Assembly (NCBI GenBank): GCA_015178975.1
Contig: WHVD01000036.1
Span: 1 to 64,000, forward strand
Source of the DNA: Hysterangium stoloniferum
Taxonomy: Eukaryota > Basidiomycota > Agaricomycetes > Hysterangiales > Hysterangiaceae
DNA length: 64,000 nucleotides
Reading direction: 5' to 3'
Position 1 is the stretch's first letter. The number at the start of each line of letters is the position of its first letter. Positions 1 to 11,339 of this stretch are shown here, in pieces. The position numbers and the translations under genes are program-made. Under the pieces are notes generated by a model. The model searched no databases and was not told where the DNA came from. It saw only the letters and a program-made list of their open reading frames with translations.

Positions 1-1140
1 TAACGTCTCATTCGATAACGTATTAGTATGGGAGGAACATGGTTACCCCAGTGAATATCTTACACTGTCAATGTAACGCGATTTCTGTCGGAACTTCGCG
101 GTATTTGTGGGGCAAGCGGTTAAGAACGCTCGCGGTTTGCTGCCTCTTGTCGATCATACCCTTTTGGGACATGGTGATATTCCATTCATTCAATGGTCAC
201 TCTACTGAGATTCACGTGTCCCTATTATCGCGGACCTGAGTAAAGGAGAAGACCCTCGTAATGATGCAGGGAACGTTTATTCATGCAGCTATGTATTTAA
301 ACACTATGAACCATAACATTACAAAGCGGGGGAGGACAATCGGAACAGCGCAAAATGGGAAACAAAGATACAATAAGATCCAAGATAACACGGGGAACCG
401 AACAATGATGTTTGAAATCTAACACATTCATAGTTGATTGTATATTTCGCACTAGGCTATACGGCACTTTACGGCGTTGATCTAAATGTAACTTGGTCTA
501 CTCGTATATACCGTATACCTTCAACAATTCATAAACATCTTTATTGGGTAATGCCCACTCAACAAAACCAGGAGGAACTTACTAACGTTCCCCTGGGTTC
601 GATGCGCTTTATAGCCGGATTGGTAAGGTTATCATCGTTGCTGTCATATGTTCATCCAGTTTAAGAGCTAAGAGTGTGCCGTTGGATGGTAATTTGTATG
701 GGGAAAGGAAAGGCACCGGGGCAGGGGCAGGGACACGAGGGGAAGAAGAACCAGTTGTGGTTTGTATTTTTTCATTGTTGAGGTTTTCTCTTGTTTATTT
801 AAATACCGAAATTAAAAACTAGGTCTACCACCCGAGCCTTCTCCCCAAATAACGCTGGGAACACCCCACACTTGCCGAAGCAAACAAGGTTCTCCTGTTG
901 AAGCATCAGGACGCCCAGCTCCCCAGGTGAACGGTTTTTGTTGGTTCTATTTGTATCTCAGGACAGGGCAGTAAAGAGCCTTCTTCGGCCCCAATCTCAC
1001 GAGCCGTAGCCATCCTCTCCCTCCCTGACTCCCCATCACGAGGTCACTTCCGATGTATGAGGCCTCGTTTAATAATGCTAATGTTATCCTGGCGTGGCGC
1101 TATGTCGGACGGGGATGGTGATGGTCACGGCGATCTTGAG
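1..1140. other. No confident gene
   Basis: Only short unsupported ORFs are present. A 34-codon minus-strand ORF (172 down to 68) could be an exon, but nothing links it to a family. GC is mixed and I see no repeat structure. Confidence 0.4.
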
Positions 1141-1172
1141 ATGGAGATGCAGGTGTCAATGTCGATACACAC

Positions 1173-1718
1173 TTGCACCCCCAGTCACTGACTCACAGTC
1201 ACATCATCAACACTCCCAAAGCCACACGCATCCGCACACATTTCCGACCAATTACACCTAAGTCAGGATATGGATACCCCACGACTGTGTGTACGATAGC
1301 TACTGCGGCTACGGCCAGTCGTGAGGGTAACAAAGTTGATGTAGATGATGTGGAGGTCGACGGGTACACGGACGGGACTGGGGGTGGGACTGGGGGTGGG
1401 ACAGTGGAGGATGAGTGGGTGATGGAGATGGAGGTTTGGGAATGGTGCGTGAGTGTTGGTCTGATATGAAGGGGAGAGGGGTGTGCGAGATTCACATCAC
1501 AGAGAAGGATGAGTTGAGCGTTGGTGTATGTGTAATGTAGGTTGTGTTAGAATAGATGATAGAGGGGCACAGAAGTCACCAGGAGTGACCAAACTCTGAC
1601 TCTGACTCAAACTCAAATGACCGGCGGTGATAGATTGCCAACACACAGATAACACTAAAGTAAGTACATGTGGGTACATATGGGTCAAAACCACACACAA
1701 ATAACAGGTGGTGTGCAC
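1173..1718. other. Low-complexity Thr/Ser/Pro-coding region with G-rich tract
   Basis: Both strands are open here (1173-1469 plus, 1199-1495 minus, 1497-1718 minus). The products are compositionally biased: Ser/Thr/Pro-rich with a PPPVPPPVP run on the minus strand, Gly/Asp/Val-rich on the plus strand. Such ORFs arise easily from simple DNA. The tract around 1376-1402 (repeats of GGGACTGGGGGT) has four or more G-runs. I would not call a gene without expression data. Confidence 0.25.
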
Positions 1719-1799
1719 TGTTTATGGTCCACCTTTATTCCTTGTTCCTTTGCTGCTCTCTTTTGTTCTCCCTCTCTTTCTGATTACAAGTAACTTCTT

Positions 1800-4180
1800 G
1801 ACTCCTGAGAACATGTTAATAAATACAGTCCAATAATCCAGATGAGAAATCACATCCTGAGAGTAAAACAATGTTTTGAATTTCTGGATCTTTAGTAGGG
1901 AGTTGTATGGGTGGGCCTACTGCGAGGGTTTGCCTCCCAAACCCCCCCACATTGTGAAGAGTTGTTGGAATTCTGACTGTTTGATATATGGACAATATCA
2001 ACCTTCTAGGTACCATATGAATATATGGGGGCTTCAACTCCTAAACCCCCACATTGACAACTCCAAATGTTTATTGGCTCATCATCAGAAAAAAGCCAAT
2101 CAAGATACATTTAAAAATTCAATTCAATAATACATCTTTGTACACTATATTTGGAGTTCTCTGTATCTCCTCCAGTAATATTTTTATCCTATTCCAATTT
2201 ATTCCCCTTGAAAGTCCCACATACAATTGCAAATGCCAATCACACTGAAAACTGAATATGATGAAGTTTAAATTGGAGCCCATCTTCACTTGTCATGATT
2301 TTGATCCTTGAAATAAATGCTGGTTGCCTGATACATGGTCCAGTTAGGATCCAGTTAGGATCTGTATGTACCTGTGAATGTAGAAGTTGTATATCAAATA
2401 AACAGAGTGATTTGGCTTTGTTAGGTGTGCATATGAAATAAATGTCTCATTGGCTAGCTGTATTATCAACAAATAATAGAAGACTTTCCTTTTTTATATA
2501 CCCATACATTGGTCATTCTTGAGATTCTCAGGGTAGATATATTGTATGTATGCATATTATAGCAGTTCTCACTCAGTATGAAGAGTCAATTAATTTATCA
2601 CTCAATATGCAAGCTACATTGACTTGTAACAGTGCAATAGTGAGATTGACTTATTAGGATAGTAGCAATTAAATGATATAATAGTCTACTGCTTTAATGA
2701 TAGAAGTAAGATTGATCTTCAAGGTGCAATCAATGAGATGAAATACTTAAGAATGGAGATCAACCTTGAGGTGTGATTGGACTGATGGTAGTTGAGATGC
2801 AGATCCATTTAAAGATATGATTAGGGATTACTTATAGAATGAGAGTGTGTGTGGGAATAGTGTTGTTACTATGAGAAAGGAATGGAATAGCTTCAAGAGA
2901 TGTGTTCTATTGTGCTAGGTTTATCCATAAAGTCAAGTTGAATAGTAGTGAGCAAGCTTCAACTGTTTCAGTTCAAAGCTTTGTTCACAGTTGAAATATA
3001 CATAAGTGTGGTAATGCAGATATTATCAAGACAGAACCCCAAATCAATACTTGTGTTGTGCAGGTGGTGGTTGTTGGGGTTAAAAGTGTCTTGTCTATTG
3101 TGTCTCTAGTACATATCTCTGTGACTTTTAAAATATGCACAAACATCATGGTTAAACAAGATTATTTGGGTTATGACTTAATCTTTGGGATAAAATGCAT
3201 TCTCTAGTTTCTCTGTGACTTTTAAAATATCACAAGGGTCATTGTTAAACAGACTTGTTTGGGTTAAGACTGAATCTTTGGGATAAGATGCACTCTCTTG
3301 TATATATGTGAACTTTCAAATATAGTTCATATAAGTTAAATTTATTTTATTTAGAAATGTAACCAGAACTATTTGGTCTACAAATCCATGTTGTGGAATT
3401 TACCTCCAAAAGGACAATCTATATATGATTGTTTGACTGCCTTTTCTCATATTGCAAGATAAATATTAATATTTCCCTATCCTCCAGAGTGTCACTTGAT
3501 GGATTGAATTTGATGAAATATTAAATCTACAGCAAATAATATAAAGATATATACTTGAGTGGATAAATGACTTTTAAAGTTTTTTCTTATCCTCCTAACA
3601 TGGCTATTGTAGATAAACTCACTTTTGAGGTGTTTATATCCTTCAGAAAAAGGATAAATAAATATTATCCAACTGACCAGAGAGTTGAAGAAAGTTTAAG
3701 GCCTTCTAGTTGGTGGAAGAAACTCTTTTGTAATTCATTTGTTTGTTGTTTCTAACTGTCATTAGCATTTGGCTGTAAACTATAAAAGTTACATAATTGT
3801 TAATACAATTTCAGAAAAAGTGGAATATACAATATAATGAAATATCATATAAAGTAAAATGAAAATACATCTATTCAATGAGTATTTTGTGAATAAAATC
3901 TTCATATTTCTAAAATTACAAAAATTATGCAATCATTTGCCCCCAAAATCTCTCTTGGTATAAAAATTGGAAAACAACTTGTTCTAAGTAAAATAAAAGA
4001 TAAAGGTAACAAAAGAAAAAATGATGAAAATGATTAAAATGCATCATCATCTACTGCGTTGCAGCATCCTGTTACAGTGGGCAGGAGAGCAGTGGATGAC
4101 TTATTTACTCAGGCTACTAGGATCCCTATGTACACCACCCCCTCTTAATCATAGAAGGTTACAGGGAGGAAATGTAGCTC
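1800..4180. other. AT-rich gene-free stretch
   Basis: This is AT-rich DNA with many short shadows and no recognisable protein family apart from the 3117-3302 tandem duplication. Its composition is like that of the other retroelement-derived islands in the window, so it is probably old mobile-element debris. No element ends could be defined. Confidence 0.45.
3117..3302. repeat. Tandem duplication of a unit of about 92-94 bp
   Basis: Two adjacent diverged copies both begin CTCTGTGACTTTTAAAATAT (3117 and 3211). They share the blocks TTGTTTGGGTTA/TTATTTGGGTTA and AATCTTTGGGATAA in the same order. Copy 1 is 3117-3210 and copy 2 runs to about 3302. It is noncoding. Confidence 0.7.
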
Positions 4181-4187
4181 CACCCCC

Positions 4188-4509
4188 TTGAATTGCCACT
4201 TCATGTTGGCAGAAGAGGAGTCACTGCTTTACAAGTTCCGGCAGCTGCCCTCTCATTACAATAGGTACAGTACCCTTCCAGAATCCTCAGATTATTCCTG
4301 TTCCTCCTATCTTACCTTTACACCATGTTCCTATTCCTGCTCTTGTTCCTGTACCACCAGATGAAAATGCATTACCATTACCACTTATTCCTGAGTCTGC
4401 TGAACCTATTCCACCACCTCCTGGACCCCCTAGGCCACTCTCTCTGGCCAGGGGTGCCCAATTGATGAGGACAATGCAGAGATGCAACCACATTATCTGG
4501 GAACAATGA
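4188..4509 (+). pseudogene. Proline-rich open stretch, possible retroelement polyprotein linker
   Basis: The plus strand is open for about 105 codons without a credible start. The product is very rich in Pro, Val, Ile and Leu (for example PVPPILPLHHVPIPALVPVP), followed by an acidic stretch, PPPPGPPRP, and a basic ARGAQLMRTMQR. Acidic and proline-rich linkers like this occur between the integrase and reverse transcriptase of copia-type polyproteins, but no catalytic motif is visible nearby. The similar stretch at 5280-5725 may belong to the same decayed element. The family call is weak inference. Confidence 0.25.
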
Positions 4510-5277
4510 CTGTAAAGTATTCAAAATGTAATACTGTACACTATATTGGATGGCAGAGAGCTTTCACCATTCCTCTAATAGTAATTCTCTTTTTGAAGGT
4601 TGTTGTCTGTCTGGAAAGATTCAATTATCTATACTTACTTGAAGATATCCCTCAACCATTACATCAAAGTACCATCCCCTAGGAGAATGACTGCCAATTC
4701 ATCTCCTATTGCAATGTTGTATCATCTTGGATCTGTATGAGCCTGACATATGAGCCTGACCTGGAGCTCAGGAGTGATTGGTTGGTCTCTCAGATATGTC
4801 ATGGCCTGTTTATAGATGTGAACAAAGGATTAAATTCTAAAATCTTATCTTGTAATCCAGAAAGGGTTGTAGAATTGATTCTTTTGTCCTGGTTATATGC
4901 ATATCTATGCTCTAATGCAACATCTGCTTCATAAAAGTAGAGTTGGGCATAGGAAGACATCTGACCCTCATTAGGAATCAGAACACCATGATTATGTCTA
5001 AGTTCCCCATGGAGCTTCAAGACATAAGGACCACATTTCCCTTCAAGCAATAACCTGTCCATGGTAGCATCCACAGAAGTAAATGTTAAAACAGAATTAT
5101 ATGCCCAGATACTTTTATGAAAATCTTTAGAATATACATCCTGTATACTGATAGACAGGACATTGTGCTTAATTATCAGGGTTGGAGGATTTAGAATAAT
5201 CTTTGTAACTAATCCTTTATTTGCCCCACTTCATTATGGGCTATTCTTTTCTTTCCAAGAGGAGAGTGAGGCTGGAG

Positions 5278-5758
5278 CTGGCATATTCCCTATGCAAATA
5301 AACCACTCCCTGCTGAGATAGCCCCAGCCCCAGCAGCCATTGGGGAGATTGTACCTGATTTGCCAGAGGTGGTGATTCCTCAACCTGAACTGGTCCCCCA
5401 AGTTGGACCTCTCTGACCTGATAAAATAGATATATCAATTGATGATGCTATGCCACCTCCTGAGCCAGCCATGGAACAGGATGAGGTGCAAGGAATTGCT
5501 GAAGAACTTGAACCTGAACAAGCTTGTGATTTGAATTGTATTGTCAGCAGTGCCCAGGTTGGCTTGGGGAATATAACTATCAATAAGTCAGAAGTCAATT
5601 GCTTAAATAGTAGTATTGACATCTCTACACTCCTGTCTTCTCACACATACAGTTTTATGTTATCCTTCAAAAAGAACAATTGGGGAAGAATGAAAATACT
5701 ATGCCAAGACAGATATAACTGCTGAGGAAGTGTCTAAGGACATTATTATTGATACATA
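5278..5758 (+). pseudogene. Acidic, proline-rich ORF remnant
   Basis: Plus-strand coding-like pieces include an APAPAAIGEIVPDLPEVVIP stretch, then from 5450 a Met-initiated 91-codon ORF (PPPEPAMEQDEVQGIAEELE). A piece in another frame reads AEEVSKDIIIDT near 5730. A related segment with DVVCKDIIID occurs near 15820, so this is a dispersed repeat, probably from a retroelement. No protease, integrase or RT motif is present, so the class is unknown. Confidence 0.3.
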
Positions 5759-5959
5759 AGTTGCAAAGGGAGAGTGACTTATATATGTCTTTTAGATTCA
5801 ATTATTTCAAAAAGTATATAAAAGTATATAATTGTAAATATTAATAAACATTAATCACTTTAAAATAAAATAAGTTTCTCTGAGTTAGATCACATCCCCT
5901 AATAAATACTTAGAATCGTTGATACAGATTATATGCCTTAATAGATACTTAAATTTGTT

Positions 5960-6480
5960 GATACAGAGTAAAGCTGTGAGGTGGTGAGGTGGTGGGGGGA
6001 TTGCCCTCCATAGGTCATAGCCTTGTATAAGTTAATTCACATTAATGCTCTTAGTTGCTAATGTAACCACATGCAAGCATAGCAAGCATTAAGTTTCCTA
6101 TGAGGAATTCAAACTCTACTCAAGCTCTGCCATTGTAATGCTTTTAAAGGTGCTTTAAGAGAACTGTCCAAATAGTTCAGTAATTTCAAGCTGAATAGGA
6201 AACAGGGAGAGATAAGAACACAGCACCTAGTGTAATTACCAGAGGCTCAGGATACTATGTAAGAGTTAGGAAGAACTAAATCATAGTGGGGACAAAGACA
6301 AAGACAACAAATATAATAGTACTGGTAAGAACTAAGAGTCAAGGGACTTAGTGGTCGTCACCAATGCACCCCACAGTTGCAGCAAGCCCAAGACATGACT
6401 GTATGCATTCTCACCCCGAATAATAGTTGCCAGTGAGATGCATACATGTAGCCATACAATATATTTAATTATTATTTACA
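5960..6480. other. Intergenic; short match to 15870-15920
   Basis: No gene is seen. Around 5970-6020 a sequence resembling that at 15870-15920 (GTGAGGTGGT..GCCCTCCATAGGTCATAGCC against GTGGGGTGGT..GCCCCCTATGGGTCATGGCC) supports a dispersed repeat shared with the 15.8-kb region. Confidence 0.4.
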
Positions 6481-6516
6481 AATAACGAGGCCTACAAATT
6501 CAAAGGTATCCCAGCG

Positions 6517-7410
6517 TTAGTGACGGACGCAGCACAGAACTTTAAAAACAAATAAAAAGTGATTGTATGCGCTCTGAAATATCCGCAAACTATGCACGTT
6601 TATGCAATGGTTAATTGTCCTCCAAAGCGAATCTAAAAGGGGCAAATGACGAGATCCTCCTCCTTGTTTGTTCCAAGTATGCCGGCGATATCTGATTAAA
6701 GATCGTGTCAAATTATGGAGCAGGACCTTCACCAGATAAAACCGCGTTTTCCAACTCTGACATGGAGTTCGAATGAGATGCTACTAATACATCTGTGAAG
6801 GCGTGGCCACCACCAAAAGGAAGGGGAGGCCGGAGGAAACTAAATGTTCAAGACGCTCAATGGTTAACCGGTTGATGATGCGCTGTGCATTGTGTCTTGA
6901 TGTCATGTGCGAATGTCAGACAATGGTGGAAGATAAAAAATAGAAAATGTAGTGTAAATGGACGCCATGAGCGAAGGAAAACCATTCAGCTGGTTAATCA
7001 GCAGCATATTATCGTTGAAGAAGGTTTATAAGGCGGTAGACAACATATGACTAAATACTCTTTTGCAAAATCAATGTAAATTCCCAAGGCTGGAATATTG
7101 ATGTCCATTTCGGCTTTAAGGATCTTCGCCATAGGTCCAGTAACATCCTCGAAAATACGAATTTTGTTGGACGCAACGTATGAAAACTCCATCTGGCCCT
7201 GAAGCGCATGGACAGGACACGTTGTTATTGATTTTGTCACGAAGTGTTACATTTAGAACTAGGTGAGGCTTGTGACAGGACAACTCACGGTTCTAAATGC
7301 AAAAGCAACCTTGAATGACAGTTAGTTCGTTCAGGTCAGGCACGTCGCATGTGTTTTCTAGGTTCAACGCAAAGAGGACAATAAATCCAGTGTCGTCGTA
7401 ATCCAATGCA
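6517..7410 (-). CDS. Uncharacterised minus-strand gene, exons uncertain
   Basis: Coding-like minus-strand pieces occur in order. One is at about 7404-7297 (DYDDTGFIVLFALNLEN..CDVPDLNELTVIQG). The next is at 7240-6998 (VHALQGQMEFSYVASNKIRI, then EDVTGPMAKILKAEMDINIP), ending at a stop at 6998. A 30-nt GT..AG interval between them (around 7260-7290) could be part of an intron, but the frame contains a TAG just before it, so the model is not clean. A separate ORF at 6732-6517 may or may not belong. I recognise no family; it could be a host gene or a decayed one. Confidence 0.3.
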
Positions 7411-7899
7411 CGATAAATGTGGGGCTATGTTAACACATGTAGATACAACCTCATCCTACTTGGTAGATTTGATTATGGAAGTATAGAGTCATCATGTAAT
7501 CAGAGTTTACGACTGACGCAGTATGTGAAGGCATACCAAATATTACCTATACATTTGACACTATGTCCTGTGATTCTCGGCTTCATACGGTCAGGATTTT
7601 GCCACAAGTGAAACAAAATCTTCCATCCTGTCATGAATTTAACCAGTATGTGGCACTACCGCTGCCAGCGAATATACCCCGCATGTATGACATCATCGAG
7701 TAGAACCGTCAGAGCTCGCGGCGATGGTGAAAAGTAACAGTGTGCACAAGCTCCCGCGCTACTGCTCCTCGGATATATCCGCTGCTGCCCCAGCCCTTGA
7801 GTATGCGACTGCGGACTCTTCACCCGCATCCAAATAGCCGACAAGGCTAGCGCTGTCGAGCTGAGACGGTCCTGTCCTGAGGCGGTTGTGGGGCTTGAG

Positions 7900-8335
7900 C
7901 GGTCAGTGATTGCTGGAATGGAGATTGGCGTGAACACCTAGGCCCAAGCCTCCGCTCCATCCTGCAACTCATCCAGAAGCAGATCCGACCCCGACGCCAG
8001 CACTGGACATGGAGGCTTCAGAAGGAGCATAAATCGGTCTGCGTCTGCGGGTCCAGCTAAATGAGCTGGAGTGCCACTGTTTTATGGGGTTGGAAATGTG
8101 GCTAGCGGTTGGAGCGGGGCATGTCATAGACTGTTCTTCGTTCGTGGAGGACTGGGGTTGTGGTTGGGATGTGGGCGGGAGGGGTGGCTGTGCGGCTCTG
8201 TACATGTGTTTGTGTCTTAGTCTGTGCTTTCGTAGAGGATGTGCACTGGAATTATCTGCATGTAGGCCTGGTTGTCGGGTTGGGGTTGGGGGTTGACAGG
8301 GAGAGGAAGGAGAGTGGGTGGGATATGCTCGTCAT
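7900..8335 (-). pseudogene. Pro/Ser/Gln-rich hypothetical ORF, block A paralog A1
   Basis: Read from an ATG at 8335-8333 the product begins MTSISHPLSFLSLS, and stops after about 27 codons. In another frame the ORF 8205-7969 contains AAQPPLPPTSQPQPQ and SMSSAGVGVGSASG. The 49.5-kb paralog has the same motifs (MTSTSHPLLSLLSLS, then AAQPPLPPISQPQPQP) in a longer single frame, so this copy looks frameshifted. No known domain is visible. Confidence 0.35.
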
Positions 8336-8432
8336 GGTATTTTGGGTACTATTATATTATGTGTCTAAAAGCTGTCTCCTTATTATCATAAAGATGATAT
8401 AAAAAAATAAAAATAAAAACCACCAGATCAAT

Positions 8433-8711
8433 GTGAATATGAATTCCTTCATGGGTACTCCACTTGATAGTAATACATTGAGCTTCAAAGTTGGTGTCGC
8501 CCTGATAGTCAATGTTTTGAAGAACCCCAGTGCTGGCATGCAGGATGATAGTAGCGGAAGAGAAAGCGGGCAGGTGATAAAATGCAATCAACGCAAACTC
8601 CGAAGTGGGGGCATTCCCTTTGTCCTAGCCGAACCTTTGTGTTGTCGCAATGTTTACCGCAAATTATCCTTAGAGGCCATGAAAGTCCTTGCAATATGGC
8701 ATCAACTCTGA
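8433..8711 (+). CDS. Hypothetical protein, block A paralog A2
   Basis: This is a 92-codon ORF. Its paralog at 49413-49111 (minus) is recognisably similar in the same frame: GTP.DSN near residue 8, then KVG.ALI.NV, QDD.SGR and PFVLAEP.CCRNV. The amino-acid match is better in this frame than in the antisense frame (8591-8352), which is the reason to prefer it. No start context or family supports a function. It could be an exon of a longer gene, or a conserved noncoding repeat. Confidence 0.35.
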   Translation: MNMNSFMGTPLDSNTLSFKVGVALIVNVLKNPSAGMQDDSSGRESGQVIKCNQRKLRSGGIPFVLAEPLCCRNVYRKLSLEAMKVLAIWHQL

Positions 8712-9392
8712 TTCAATTGGACCGTGTCAATGCCAGTGATGAAATAAGGTGAAGTTATGGATAGTTATGGTTTGGTATTTCTCCCACCGGGTTGATAATC
8801 AGAGCTATATGCTATTATTTAACGTACATATTTCCCTTACTTTACTAGTAGTAGTTTACTTACTGTTACTTCAGTTATATTGAGATTGATGACAATACAT
8901 GGGACAGTGAAGCTTTATCACTGACTGAGACTTATCTTTCAATATTTAGAACTAGGCAAATAACTTCAACACTGGTGATAGCCACTAGATCCCATTTTCT
9001 CCCCATTCCGTGCGCTGGTCTATCACCCTATATGTAAGGTTCAGGTTGTCCTGTCCATTCTTAGCCTACCCGTATCAATGTTCCTGCGGAGATTTAATGT
9101 TAGGTTATCCTCTTAGTGTTCCCATACAATAGTAATATAAGGAACTGTCCGGAAGATAGATGCCGGTACAAAGCCAAGGAGATATCATCTGACAAGGGGT
9201 CCGGCGCCATCTCCGTTTCAAATCTAAATGTTTGACATTTAGGCGAGGCTGGAATAACGGGCAATATATACACGAAATGTCTTCAATGAAACAAACGTGT
9301 AGATAAAGACTGTAACTGGCAAGATGGGGGTCTGAGAGATATCATAGATGCCATAGGTAGGCTGACCGAAAGAACCGAAGAACTAGTCAGCT

Positions 9393-10869
9393 TTATACAA
9401 CCCTTCTTTTCGCCATTTCCTCCTCCCACGCAAACAGTGCTAGCATACCGTCCGTTGAAGATTTACTACATGAAACGAGTTCAAGGAGCTGACGCAAGGT
9501 TTCCCCTTTTTCCAGGGCACGAACAAAGTCGGAAGATAATACGCCAGTAGCCTACATGGGACACTGCAGGTTCATAGAACGGAAGAAAGCTTAAACAACT
9601 GCGCTTACTTCTCGAAAAACGTGTCTCAAAGTAGCAGCTTCCTCCTCTGATGGCCAGCACTCTTTAGTCGGCATTAAGCGAGGTTGTATCCCGTATTTAG
9701 GGTGATAAGTGGCATCGTAACGCATGAAATCCGGATAGGTCGCCCCTAAACAAGCGGGAAGAGAAGAATGTATCTAGATTTGTATAAGACCTATATAATA
9801 TTGCCGGGAGAACCATGGTTATGAACATACCTCCCAGTCAAGTATACCAGACACAGTCGCGTCTTTGACCATGATGTTTCTGTTATTCATATCAACGTGA
9901 ACCAAGACAGGTACAAGCATGGATGGGTCGTCTTGAAGAATTTCCCTGATCTCTAAAGAGCGGATTCTGTCAAAAAGGTCAGGAAGAGGAAATCGTATAA
10001 AGTCTCGTCTTGAGGTTGTGCGCAGGCATGATCTAATTGACGCGTGACGTATCTGTGAGAAATGTAATTAATCACGAATGAGGAAGACAGACAGGATATA
10101 CCCACTGGTATAATGTCTCGCATGGCTCCATAGGTAACGAAATCAGGTGTGGTAAGATAGACCCAATGATGGGGACACCATCAGGGGTGAGCTTTTCCAA
10201 AGAACCGATAGACGGTAACCTCACATTAAAAATGCAAAGTACGAGGCGAGAGATTTAACGAATGTGATCTGCCAGTGGAGACGGATGTTAATTTCACATC
10301 TAAATTAATCAAGATAGTTATATATACTCTGTCGTCCGCGGATAGTGTCGGCCAAGCCATCCATAGATCTTCACCATAGAGCCGATTCATAATTGTGAAT
10401 GGCGCGCCGACGGAATTATTGAAGGCAAAATCGAAAGCAAGTACACGTGGTGCTGGAACCTGGGGACTGACACGTTGCAGTAGCTCAAGGACGGCCACCT
10501 CGCGTGTCATTTTCTCCACAACCCAAGTGGATAATACGGGATCGGCCTTGAAGTTCCATTGAATCCTAGAAACTAGAGGAGGGCCAGTTTTCATGTCAAA
10601 CTCGTACACCTTGTGGAGCGCGAATAAGCGGCATTTCTGGAATTAATCCAACCACTTACCACGTTGAAGAAACCACGTCCAAGTAGTCTAGCGCGCACCG
10701 TTTCCGCTCCAAGTAAATTATATACTGCCTCGATAAGAGGTTGCGGATCAATATCCTCTTGCTTGTATCCAGGACGGAATGGGTTATATTTTGTTGGTGC
10801 TCTAGATATCGGTGCATAGAAAGGCAACTTCTGGCATGGATCAGTATCTATAGAAATAAAACAAATCAC
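9393..10869 (-). pseudogene. APH/phosphotransferase-family kinase, frameshifted copy
   Basis: This is a fungal APH-type (kinase-fold) gene of unknown substrate. Minus-strand exons in order: 10869-10660, intron 10659-10610, then the N-lobe region (EKMTREVAVLELLQRVSPQV, GAPFTIMNRLYGEDLW), at least one poorly defined intron near 10.2 kb, and another at about 10.05-10.12 kb. The catalytic block follows with HVDMNNRNIMV (HxD..N loop) and GILDWE (metal-binding Asp), then introns 9830-9746 and 9608-9552, and a C-terminus ending at the stop 9395-9393. Compared with the 51-kb paralog, one base is missing near 9985-9995 (GAAATC here, AAAAATT there), which breaks the frame before PLPDLFDRIR. The true start is uncertain: an upstream ATG near 10900 plus an intron does not restore frame. 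Confidence 0.8.
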
Positions 10870-10947
10870 ATATTTACATTTTCATCCAGTGAGGACATCG
10901 CAGTAACGATTTCGAAGTTTGCAATGCGAGCGCTCGGGCTATAGGAA

Positions 10948-11322
10948 AGTGCCGCGCAGGGTGTCGCGCTGCCGCGCAAGTGCCGCGACATGTTTCTTTT
11001 TTCAAAATCAGTAAATACTTCGTCAATTTTGTATTGGAAATTACCAAAATAAAATAATATTTGACATTATATCATCAAAACATGAGCACTGTTACATCTA
11101 GTGTACATTTTTCTGCTGAAATATACCTTGTGCACCACTTTAATTGGCACATACTTAGTTTTAGCCCTTCCTTGAGTGGTATTAATTCTCAAATGAACTT
11201 ATTAAAGTCTTAAATAATAAAATATAACTTCTAAATGACATGGGTTCTAGGTTTACACGAAAAACTTGTATGTCGCCGCAGTTGTCCTTCCTAATTAGGA
11301 AGGTAACTGCCGCGACACTGAA
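10948..11322. mobile_element. Candidate MITE with GC-rich ends
   Basis: GC-rich arms (about 10948-10992 and 11272-11322) flank an AT-rich core without ORFs. The reverse complement of the right end starts CAGTGTCGCGGCAG, and the left end contains CAGGGTGTCGCGCTGCCGCG. Both arms also carry GCCGCGACAT/GGCGACAT copies. The right arm includes the 18-bp palindrome CCTTCCTAATTAGGAAGG (11286-11303). No target duplication was found, so the call is tentative. Confidence 0.35.
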
Positions 11323-11339
11323 ACAACTGTACTTGTGGA

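Larger units (their letters stand above)
7742..8800. repeat. Duplicated block A, copy 1 (inverted partner at 48895-50045)
   Basis: This segment matches the reverse complement of 48895-50045 along its length. Shared landmarks are the AACCCGGTGGGA / TCCCACCGGGTT region, the ATCAATGTGAAT..GGGTACTCCA segment, the CCCAACCACAGCC low-complexity part and the CGGGTGAAGAGTCCGC part. Divergence is substantial, so the duplication is not recent. It lies next to the APH-family gene in both places, but only this block is inverted. Confidence 0.8.

Noticed and set aside
39-239. 66-codon plus ORF with hydrophobic middle, possible small membrane protein
   Set aside because: No supporting upstream signal, splice context or relative; an antisense ORF is equally plausible.
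1173-1495. Proline-rich protein gene
   Set aside because: Both strands are open over simple sequence, which is the hallmark of low-complexity DNA rather than a gene.
8352-8591. Antisense ORF of block A as the coding frame
   Set aside because: It is also partly conserved with 49255-49461, but less well at the amino-acid level than the plus-strand frame.
11286-11303. 18-bp palindrome as an operator site
   Set aside because: It lies inside the end of a MITE candidate with no gene beside it; element structure is the simpler reading.
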